Below are positions 24,470 through 30,502 of a stretch of 30,502 nucleotides of DNA, piece after piece. Origin of the DNA: JALEGB01 sp038530925 (lineage in GTDB: Bacteria > Pseudomonadota > Alphaproteobacteria > Rhodobacterales > Rhodobacteraceae). The position numbers and the translations under genes were made by a program. The stretch spans positions 1 to 30,502 of the forward strand of contig JBCBCG010000020.1 in the NCBI GenBank assembly GCA_038530925.1, given 5' to 3'. Each line of letters opens with the position of its first letter. Position 1 is the stretch's first letter. Under the pieces are notes generated by a model that was given only the letters and a program-made list of their open reading frames with translations, ran no database searches and had not been told where the DNA came from.

Positions 24470-24493
24470 CCTCAGGGTTAATTTGTCCTGAGG
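24470..24493 (-). promoter_or_regulatory. Inverted repeat covering the ribosome binding site of the LdtR-like gene
   Basis: CCTCAGG at 24470-24476 and CCTGAGG at 24487-24493 are perfect reverse complements with a 10-base AT-rich spacer. On the minus strand the proximal arm contains the GAGG of the ribosome binding site for the GTG at 24460. It could be a DNA operator for the regulator itself, or an RNA hairpin that hides the ribosome binding site. Confidence 0.5.
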
Positions 24494-24642
24494 CTAAGTC
24501 CGGCTCGTAAAGACAGTGTAAAATTTTTCGATGAAGCTGTGGATATCCCGGAGACATCCCCCCAAAAAAAGCTTGCGATGTTAATAGATCTCATAACGGA
24601 TGGATCGCGCCACAAGGAGATTTGCGCGCGAAATGAGCGCGA

Positions 24643-24927
24643 TCAGCTGTCAGATCGCTTCACCTCGCTGTCACGCTGTATCCGCTCAAGCATCGCGGCG
24701 TGACGCTCTGGCGGCGCTTCGGCGCCGCAGGCCCAGCGGTAGAGCCGATCGTCATCCTCCTCGATCAGCGCTTCGAACTCGGTTAACGCGGCGTCCGAGA
24801 GCGTCGCGCCGCGGCGATCGAAAAACCCACCGAGGATCAGATCCATCTCTTTCGTGCCGCGGCGCCAGCATCGGATCCGCAACCGACGCAGACGCGCGTC
24901 TCGATCCAACGCCGCCTCACCCGACAT
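24643..24927 (-). CDS. sdhE: Succinate dehydrogenase assembly factor SdhE (FAD assembly factor)
   Basis: A 94-residue protein of the SdhE/Sdh5 family, which helps attach FAD covalently to the flavoprotein subunit of succinate dehydrogenase. The family signature RGTKEMDLILGGF is present (R23-G24...E27), followed by an acidic helical region (EFEALIEEDDDRLYRWACG). I chose the ATG at 24927, with AGAGG about 7 bases upstream; an upstream start at 24957 adds ten residues. In many alphaproteobacteria sdhE is next to recG; here it follows the DUF5060-like giant gene by 75 bases on the same strand, so it may depend on that gene's transcript. Confidence 0.9.
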   Translation of the reverse strand: MSGEAALDRDARLRRLRIRCWRRGTKEMDLILGGFFDRRGATLSDAALTEFEALIEEDDDRLYRWACGAEAPPERHAAMLERIQRDSEVKRSDS

Positions 24928-25002
24928 ATCGCGCCTCTCTCTCGCCACGCTCAACAACGAGCAACCTAGCCCGCCACCGCGTGGAGGAAAACCGCATCAG
25001 GC

Positions 25003-28000
25003 TCACTCGACGCGGAACCGGCGGCGCAGCGTGAAGACCGGCGCGGCGCCGGCCGCCTGCGCGCCGCCATACGCTTCGAGCAGCAGCGCCGCGTCGCCTT
25101 GGCGGAAGGTCAAGCCGGTGAAGACGCCGATCCACGCGCCATCGCCCGCTTGAGGCCGATCGATCGCGCGCTGCGCCAGCGTATCGCCCTCCAGCGTCAA
25201 GCGAAGCCGATCGAACGCGGCGTCGCCCTCAGCGCGGATCGCCGCTTTCACCGTCAATCGCCGTCCGATCACGCTATCCGCGGCGAGGATCGCGCCCTCA
25301 TCGAGCCGCGCCACGGGCCGATCGGTCTCCGCGTCGACGACGAAGAAGACCGCATCGCCCCCAGGATCTTGACGAGCGCCGAGGTCGGCGCCTTCGGCGG
25401 CGCCCGGCGCCATCGCGCCCATTCTCGGAGCGCGGACCGCCGCATCGCCCGCCCTTGTCTCGACCGCCCTTGTCTCGCCCGCCTCCGTCTCGCGCGCGGG
25501 TTCGGCCGGAGGGCCGATCGCCGCGTTCGATAGCCCCAGCCCCTCCGCCGCGTCGGCGCGGCCCGCCTTCGCGCGCGCGAGCGCCTTGGCCCAAACACCG
25601 CGCTTCACGCCGCGGGCGCCTCCCAAACGCCGCGGCGCGGCGGGCTCTCGCTCCTCGCCCATCGCAGGCGGCGCCGCGGCGTCCGTGTCCGGCCGTGGAT
25701 CGCCTTCGTCAAGCAGTCGCTGCGCCTGACCAATCGCGCGGCGCCGCGCGGCGGAGACGACGCCGCTGAACCGAGGCCGCGCCGCCGCGTTCGCCTGCGG
25801 CGCAGCGCCGCTTTCGCTCTCGAACGCGTCCGCCGCGGCGGGCTCGGGCGCGGTTCCGATCACCCGCGGCGTGATCGAAGCGCCGCCGGCGCCCTCGCCA
25901 CGCGCGGTCTCTCCTGCGGACCACGGCTCGCGCAGCGCGCCAGGCGCCGAGGGCGCCGGCCGAGCGCGCAGCGACGCGGCCCCGACGACATCATCGATCT
26001 GCGCGGGAAAAGCGCGATCCAAAGCCTGCTGGAGCCCTCCCTCAGGGCGCAATGGTTCAGCCCAGCGGCGCAGCAGGCCGCGCCCCGAAGCGTGGTCCAG
26101 CGCGCCGCCCGGCCGAGCGCGTCGCTCCCGCGCTTCGACAACCAACTGCACGGGCCGCTGCGAGGCGACGCGCGCGAACGCGCTGAGATCTTCAAACACC
26201 GCGAAGCCGTCGAAAGGCTGCGCGCGCGCCTCCACCGCAGCCTCGCGGATCCGCGCGGGATCTTCATCGGCGCCCGGCGGCTCCAAAACATCGGGCGTGA
26301 TCTCGCGCAGCCATAAGCGCGCCTCCGAAACAGCCGCCTGGTCAGCGCCTTCAATGCGGATCAGCAGGCTGATGTCGGGATCCAACAACGCGGCGAAAGG
26401 GACGCCGCCATCGCTTTCCAGCCGATGCGCCGCCGGACCGCTTCCCGCGCTCAAAGCGTAGAGCGCCATCTCCAGCTGCGCCGGCCCGACGGAGCAGCGC
26501 AGGCTGTGCGCCGCCAGGCGACGGCGCGCCGCCGGCGCCGCGAGGGGCGGGATGATCAAAGGCCCGTCGCCAAGATCGAGATCCGCCGCGTTGTGGTCGG
26601 CCTCATCGGGTGCGAACGCGGCGGCGTCCGCCTCGGGCGCCGATGTCTCGTCCAAGGGCGCAGGTCGGACGGCCCTTCTTGGCGCAGGGACGGCGAACCG
26701 AGGCGCGGCGACGGGCCCCTGCGGCGCGGCGGAGGCGGCGCGGCGCAGCTTCTCGAACGAAGTGGCGCCGAAGCGTCCGGCGCCGCCGCCCAGGGGGCTT
26801 GCGCCTGCGCGGCTTTCGCCCTCTGTCGTCTCGCCAGCATCTTGCTCAGCCGTCTCGTCCGCGACCGCATGTCCGTCGGAAGCCGCCTTATGCTCCGCCC
26901 GCGCCGATTGTCCAAGCGTCTTGGGCAGTGGGCTTTGGACGCGCTGCGGCCGGCGCGCGCCATCTCGCGTTTCCTCTCGCGTTTCCTCTCGCGTTTCCTC
27001 TTGCGTTTCCTCTTGCGTTTCTTGGCCGGTCTCCTGGCTCGTTTCTCGGCGCGTTCCTTTATGAACCGCATCAGGGCTCTCGCCTTGCGCGGAGGCGGGA
27101 GACGCCGCAGGCTCGGAGATCGCCGACGCCTCCTGCGGCCGCGGCGCGGTCGGAGCTTCGACCGATGTCTGCGGCGCACACGCCGGAGAGGCGAGAGGGT
27201 CGCGCGGCGGCGTCTCCCGGATCGGCGCTTCGAGCGGCGCCGCTTCGGCCCGCCCCGCCTCCGAAGCCGGCGCTCGGTCGTCCGAGGAGCGCCCTTCGTC
27301 CGAGGCGAACTCTCCGTCAGAGGCGAGCCCTTCGCCCGAGGTGCGCCCCTCGCCCGAGGAACGGCCTTCGCCCGAGGAACGCCCTTCGTCCGAGGAACGC
27401 CCTTCGTCCGAGGAACGCCCTTCGTCCGAGGAACGCCCTTCGTCCGAGGAGAGGCCTTCGCCCGAGGCTAGCTCCTCTTCGCATCGAGCCGGCGCCTCCG
27501 AGAAAAGAAGCGTCTCTTCCGAGCCTCGCTCGCGCTGCGAACCAGGCTCTCGTCCAAGCGCGGGCTCGGTCTCCGCCGAAACGGCATGAGGCGGCGCCGG
27601 AGCTTCGGCGCCGTCCGCCTCGCGCTCTTCGGCGGCGGGCGGCTCACGCCCCCCCGCGGCGAGAGAGGGCTGAGAGGCCCGCCCGGCTCTGAACAGGATC
27701 GGCGCGGGCGGCGCGCGCTCCGCCTCTTGCTCCGGCGGCGCCGTCACGCTCTCTCGGCCACTCTCAGCGGCGAAAGCGGCCGGCGCTTCCGGCGCGGCCT
27801 CGTCATCCGGCGCGGCGAAGGGAAATTCCGGCCCAAGCTTGGCGGCGAACGCGCGATCCGCCCGCCCGGCCGGCGCGCTCCACGCCAGCATCGGACCGGC
27901 GGCGAAACGCGCGGCGATCTCCCGCAGCAAAGCACGCCTGACCGCCCGGTAATCCTCAGCTTCCCAAAACTCCGCGTGCCCAGGCGGCTCTAAATTCAGA

Positions 28001-28761
28001 CGAACGCGGACGCCCCGCGCCGCGAGCGCGGCGAAAAACCGACCCCAAAGATCGAGACGCGCGAGATCGAAGGCGGGCCCGCGGAGCGACTCGTCGAGCA
28101 TTAGCGGCGCGGCGAACGGCCCGGTCTCCGCGCCTTGGGGGAAGGCCTCGATCTCGATGCTTTGGGCGCCCTCGACGCGGGCGACGGCGGCGACGCGTTC
28201 GCCTAAACGCCGCGCCGCGGCGCCGCCTCCGCCCGCCGCGCGGTCGAAGGCTTGCGCGGCGAGGCAGGCGCCCCGGCGCGCCGGATCGACGGCGAAAGGC
28301 TCGTCAGGCCCGGCGTCGCGCGCGAAGGCCGCCACTGGCGCTTTCGCGCGCGACGCCGGCAAAGCGGAAGAGGCGACCAACTCGCCCTGGTGGCTGTTCA
28401 GCGCGCGGACCGCGCCGCCGAGCGCGTCTTCAAGCTGCGCCGCGATGTTGGGCGCATGGCGAAACTGCAAGGTGTAGCGCCACAGCCCCGGCTCCGGCGG
28501 CGCGAAGCGAAGCCGCCAGACCCGACCCCGCGACGCGCCGCTTTCGCCCGCGCCGCCATCGGCTGCGAAGTACCCGAGCGCCGCGGCGCGCCGCCCGGTC
28601 GCTTTGTGAACCGCGCTCGCCGTCAGACGATAATCATAGAAGGTGGGCGCCGCGCCGTCGCTCTCGAGCCCCTCGAAATCGAGCGTGATGGGCGTCGGCG
28701 CCGGGCTCGCCGCCGCATCCCGAAACCCTTCCGGCGGAGATTCGGAGAATTTGATGCTCAT
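25003..28761 (-). CDS. Giant low-complexity protein with DUF5060-like domain and degenerate glycoside-hydrolase-like segment
   Basis: A 1252-residue protein without a signal peptide. Residues ~20-140 resemble the DUF5060 beta-sandwich of some glycoside hydrolases (PTFYDYRLTAS, then LGYFAADGG, then WRLRFAPPEPGLWRYTLQF). Residues ~200-300 resemble part of the following barrel (DLWGRFFAALAARGVRVRLNL, then ALLREIAARFAAGPMLAWSA). After AWSA, where I would expect W-N-x-G-E-E-N, the sequence reads PAGR, so the catalytic acid appears lost. Residues ~310-727 are acidic low complexity with tandem SSDEGR and EETR repeats. A structured-looking segment (~730-860), another disordered part and a beta-rich C-terminus (~1130-1252) follow. 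The ATG at 28761 has GGGGGG upstream; a longer frame to 28872 is less likely. Function unknown. Confidence 0.7.
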   Translation of the reverse strand: MSIKFSESPPEGFRDAAASPAPTPITLDFEGLESDGAAPTFYDYRLTASAVHKATGRRAAALGYFAADGGAGESGASRGRVWRLRFAPPEPGLWRYTLQFRHAPNIAAQLEDALGGAVRALNSHQGELVASSALPASRAKAPVAAFARDAGPDEPFAVDPARRGACLAAQAFDRAAGGGGAAARRLGERVAAVARVEGAQSIEIEAFPQGAETGPFAAPLMLDESLRGPAFDLARLDLWGRFFAALAARGVRVRLNLEPPGHAEFWEAEDYRAVRRALLREIAARFAAGPMLAWSAPAGRADRAFAAKLGPEFPFAAPDDEAAPEAPAAFAAESGRESVTAPPEQEAERAPPAPILFRAGRASQPSLAAGGREPPAAEEREADGAEAPAPPHAVSAETEPALGREPGSQRERGSEETLLFSEAPARCEEELASGEGLSSDEGRSSDEGRSSDEGRSSDEGRSSGEGRSSGEGRTSGEGLASDGEFASDEGRSSDDRAPASEAGRAEAAPLEAPIRETPPRDPLASPACAPQTSVEAPTAPRPQEASAISEPAASPASAQGESPDAVHKGTRRETSQETGQETQEETQEETREETREETRDGARRPQRVQSPLPKTLGQSARAEHKAASDGHAVADETAEQDAGETTEGESRAGASPLGGGAGRFGATSFEKLRRAASAAPQGPVAAPRFAVPAPRRAVRPAPLDETSAPEADAAAFAPDEADHNAADLDLGDGPLIIPPLAAPAARRRLAAHSLRCSVGPAQLEMALYALSAGSGPAAHRLESDGGVPFAALLDPDISLLIRIEGADQAAVSEARLWLREITPDVLEPPGADEDPARIREAAVEARAQPFDGFAVFEDLSAFARVASQRPVQLVVEARERRARPGGALDHASGRGLLRRWAEPLRPEGGLQQALDRAFPAQIDDVVGAASLRARPAPSAPGALREPWSAGETARGEGAGGASITPRVIGTAPEPAAADAFESESGAAPQANAAARPRFSGVVSAARRRAIGQAQRLLDEGDPRPDTDAAAPPAMGEEREPAAPRRLGGARGVKRGVWAKALARAKAGRADAAEGLGLSNAAIGPPAEPARETEAGETRAVETRAGDAAVRAPRMGAMAPGAAEGADLGARQDPGGDAVFFVVDAETDRPVARLDEGAILAADSVIGRRLTVKAAIRAEGDAAFDRLRLTLEGDTLAQRAIDRPQAGDGAWIGVFTGLTFRQGDAALLLEAYGGAQAAGAAPVFTLRRRFRVE
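26964..27047. repeat. 12-bp tandem repeat coding EETR units
   Basis: Five units of ctcgcgtttcct (two with a C-to-T change, the last with a further change) run from 26964 to 27023, followed by two degenerate units to 27047. On the coding minus strand they give Glu-Glu-Thr-Arg or Gln-Glu-Glu-Thr tetrads in the DUF5060-like giant. The period is a multiple of three, so copy-number change keeps the frame. Confidence 0.92.
27279..27476. repeat. 18-bp tandem repeat, eleven units, coding SSDEGR hexapeptides
   Basis: Eleven 18-base units run without spacers; units 7, 8 and 9 (27387-27440) are identical, and the outer units diverge. On the minus strand they encode Arg-Ser-Ser-Asp-Glu-Gly and variants within the disordered part of the DUF5060-like giant. 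The plus strand is also open here (RPSSEE repeats), as expected for such a repeat. The central identity suggests recent expansion by slippage or unequal recombination. Confidence 0.95.
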
Positions 28762-29384
28762 GCCCGTCCCCCCATCGCGCCCGCCCTGGCGGAGCGTCGC
28801 CCGCCCAGGGGAAATCCCGCCTGATCGCCCCTCCGCGCCCCAGCGCTTGACGACGACGCCCGTAAGAAACAACGCGGCGACGCGGTAGGGGCGCCGACCG
28901 AAACACCCTCTCGCCCGCCGCGCGTCGACGTCGGCGAGCGCCGCCCATCGGGTCGGCGGCGGCGACGGCGCGCGGCCGCGGCCATAGTTGATGTCGATCC
29001 CGCATCACTCGATACCAGCCCGCCGCGCCTGGGCAAGCAAAAGACGTCCCGCCGCACGCAACAGGGCGCCGCGCCGCGGGCCAGCCGGCGACGATTTATA
29101 GGGCCAGAGCGCTGTTCTCCGCGCCCGACGGCGCGATCGCGGCCCTCGATAGAAGCCCTACAATCGCCTCGACGCGAAAAACATTAGCTTTTTCAATGGG
29201 GCGCATTGTGTCCGCTTCCGGTCGCATGTCGTTTAGGCTAAATAATTCATGTCGGAAGTGACTGACGAGAATTATGGGGTATTATCCAGCCGTCCGAACT
29301 GAGCACAATAATGGAAAAAACCCGAAAGTCGCCGCAGCCGCAGCGCAGAGCGTCGAAGGGGCAAAAAAGGAGCAGTGTTCGAGA
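28762..29384. other. 623-base intergenic region between divergent genes
   Basis: This separates the minus-strand DUF5060-like gene from the plus-strand XRE-type regulator. The left two thirds are GC-rich, with no frame that shows a known domain. From about 29170 the sequence becomes AT-rich, with a promoter-like character and an inverted repeat at 29215-29258. An ATG at 29274 is in frame with the regulator but has a poor ribosome binding site. Confidence 0.5.
29215..29258. promoter_or_regulatory. Candidate operator upstream of the XRE/S24-like regulator
   Basis: CTTCCG (29215-29220) and CGGAAG (29253-29258) form an inverted repeat with a 32-base AT-rich interior, and CATGTCG occurs twice as a direct repeat (29225-29231, 29248-29254). 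The block lies in the AT-rich zone ahead of a repressor-like gene, where autoregulatory operators are commonly found. Promoter boxes are not clear. Confidence 0.3.
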
Positions 29385-30080
29385 ATGGATATCGTCGACA
29401 CGCTGACCGACCGTCTCAGAGTACTCATGAAGGAGCATCGCGTGAAAGCGGCGCCGCTGGCGCGAGCTGCGGAGCTGAATGAAAGCGCAGTGCGTGATAT
29501 TTTACGGGGGAGATCCCGAAATCCTGGCATTGTCACCTTGAAGAAGATCGCGTCCGTCTTGAATTTACGCCCCAGCGCGTTGTTTGAAGCAGGCCAGGGC
29601 TGGCCGATTGTAGGCGTCGTCGGAGCTGAGGGCGTGATTACCACCACAGCCGACGAGGCGCGCGCCGAATATGTTGAAAACCCGTTTTTCGCGTATCGGA
29701 GCGAGGCGTATGCGGCGCTCGTCGATCGCAGCGGATCGGTGGCGCCGATCGCTTTCGAAGGGGATTTCCTGATCTACCAACCGCGCGACAGCGGCGTCTC
29801 CGACCAGGATCTCGGCAAACCCTGCGTGTGCGCGCTCGAAGACGGGCGCCGGCTGATCCGCGTGCCGCGCCTCGGCGATCAGCCCAGCCGCCACCATCTG
29901 ACGCCGCTGAATTATTACGGCGCGCCGGAGATGAACGTTCCGCTGGTGAGCGCGGCGCGCATCGCCTTGGCGCTGCCGGCCGAATTCGCGCCGAAACTGC
30001 CGGAACCGACCCATCATCCCACCTCGACCATGATCCATAAGGATCAAGCCGCCTATGAAGGCCCGCCGGCGCCCGAATGA
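29385..30080 (+). CDS. XRE-family regulator with S24/LexA-like C-terminal domain
   Basis: A 231-residue repressor-like protein. Residues ~5-66 are a Cro/CI-type helix-turn-helix (VKAAPLARAAELNESAVRDI, then TLKKIASVLNL). Residues ~74-200 resemble the S24 peptidase fold of LexA and phage CI: PIVGVVGAEG near the cleavage-site region, then SGSVAPIAFEGDFLIYQPR, which aligns with the G-D-S-M-x-P...G-D motif and keeps a serine (S118). Where the catalytic lysine is expected (DGRRLIRV) only arginines are seen, so self-cleavage is doubtful. I chose the ATG at 29385, with AAGGAG 13 bases upstream; the frame also opens at 29274. No phage genes are nearby, so it is probably a chromosomal regulator of unknown targets. 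Confidence 0.82.
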   Translation: MDIVDTLTDRLRVLMKEHRVKAAPLARAAELNESAVRDILRGRSRNPGIVTLKKIASVLNLRPSALFEAGQGWPIVGVVGAEGVITTTADEARAEYVENPFFAYRSEAYAALVDRSGSVAPIAFEGDFLIYQPRDSGVSDQDLGKPCVCALEDGRRLIRVPRLGDQPSRHHLTPLNYYGAPEMNVPLVSAARIALALPAEFAPKLPEPTHHPTSTMIHKDQAAYEGPPAPE

Positions 30081-30082
30081 GC

Positions 30083-30152
30083 GCGCCGCGCGCCGAACGC
30101 GCCGCCGAACCATGTCGACGGCCGGCGCGCGGCGCTCCGACGCGTTTTTTTT
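30083..30152 (+). terminator. Candidate intrinsic terminator after the XRE/S24-like gene
   Basis: Thirteen-base arms at 30083-30095 and 30123-30135 are perfect reverse complements and are followed, after nine bases, by eight Ts (30145-30152). It begins just after the stop codon at 30080. The 27-base loop and the gap before the T-run are larger than ideal, but other pairings can bring a stem closer. Confidence 0.45.
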
Positions 30153-30221
30153 CGCATGGGACCTAAGCGGCGGCGGCGAATAACGCGTGCCGGCGCCGAC
30201 GCGATCGCGTAACCAGACGCC

Positions 30222-30502
30222 ATGCTGCGCGTCTTACACACGGCGGACTGGCATCTTGGCCAGCAGTTGCATGGCTTCGATCGCGCCAGCGAGCATGACG
30301 CGGCGCTGAACGCGTTGCTCGACATCGCCGAGGCGCGCGCGCCGGACGCGCTTCTGCTCGCGGGCGATGTGTTCCATCACGCCAACCCGCCGCTGGGCGC
30401 GCTGCGCCGGTTCTTTGGGTTTATTCACGCTTTGCGCGCCCGAGCTCCCGGCGCGCATTTGATCGCGATCGCCGGCAATCACGACAGCGGCGCGCGTCTG
30501 GA
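30222..30502 (+). CDS. sbcD: Exonuclease SbcCD subunit D, N-terminal part (cut by window end)
   Basis: The first 93 residues of SbcD, the Mre11-type metallophosphatase subunit of the SbcCD nuclease that cleaves DNA hairpins and protein-blocked ends. Metal-binding motifs are in order: HTADWHLG (D9, H11), LLLAGDVFHHANPP (D49) and AGNHDSGARL (N86, H87). The ATG at 30222 gives the standard N-terminus (MLRVLHTADWHLGQ). The frame stays open to the window edge, so the gene continues; sbcC would be expected next. Confidence 0.93.
   Translation, partial: MLRVLHTADWHLGQQLHGFDRASEHDAALNALLDIAEARAPDALLLAGDVFHHANPPLGALRRFFGFIHALRARAPGAHLIAIAGNHDSGARL

Noticed and set aside
27279..27476. Possible CRISPR array
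   Set aside because: Units are contiguous 18-mers with no spacers and are in frame within a coding region; no cas genes are present.
26425..27692. Two long plus-strand frames through the repeat region, one starting at 26425 and one at 26610
   Set aside because: They are antisense to the DUF5060-like gene; the repeats are open in several frames because of their period and composition. The minus frame alone links recognisable domains at both ends.

Overview
The window looks like a chromosomal segment of a very GC-rich alphaproteobacterium, most likely from the Rhodobacterales or a close relative. This rests on DUF4167, an LdtR-like MarR regulator, SdhE, a GbsR-type regulator ahead of a cyanide-insensitive bd oxidase, and the order rodZ-like / ispG / prfA / prmC / DUF4167. 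These are recognised from memory of the families, not from a search. No rRNA, tRNA, insertion sequence, integrase or CRISPR array was seen, so this is mostly core genome. Several proteins carry very large low-complexity acidic insertions.

Layout. 1-1331: a near-perfect 20-bp inverted repeat and a secreted SleB-type cell wall hydrolase. 1347-5709 (minus): a probable catabolic operon, in transcription order sodium:solute symporter, DadA-like FAD amino acid oxidoreductase, GNAT acetyltransferase, Ldh2-family NAD(P)H oxidoreductase; a 25-bp tandem repeat covers the symporter stop codon. 5982-6872: an orphan six-helix membrane protein. 6891-9959 (minus): GbsR-type regulator, cydA and cydB of a CIO-type quinol oxidase. 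10200-13417 (plus): ParB-like protein, LOG-family phosphoribohydrolase, SurA-like chaperone and rsmA; pdxA, often between the last two, is absent.

13471-23577: translation and isoprenoid genes on the minus strand (rodZ-like, ispG, DUF1499, prfA, prmC, DUF4167), interrupted by two plus-strand genes (a small membrane protein and a small cysteine-rich secreted protein). The RodZ-like protein is 1280 residues, with about 730 disordered residues before its helix-turn-helix. 23918-24927 (minus): LdtR-like MarR regulator, whose ribosome binding site lies in an inverted repeat, and sdhE.

25003-28761 (minus): a 1252-residue protein with a DUF5060-like N-terminus and what appears to be a degenerate glycoside-hydrolase barrel, broken by hundreds of low-complexity residues with 18-bp and 12-bp tandem repeats. 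28762-30080: a long intergenic region and an XRE-type regulator with an S24/LexA-like C-terminal domain that seems to have lost its catalytic lysine. The window ends inside sbcD.

The least explained items are the DUF5060-like giant and the expanded RodZ. The Ldh2/DadA/symporter operon has a plausible but unproven role in using a D-amino or cyclic imino acid.
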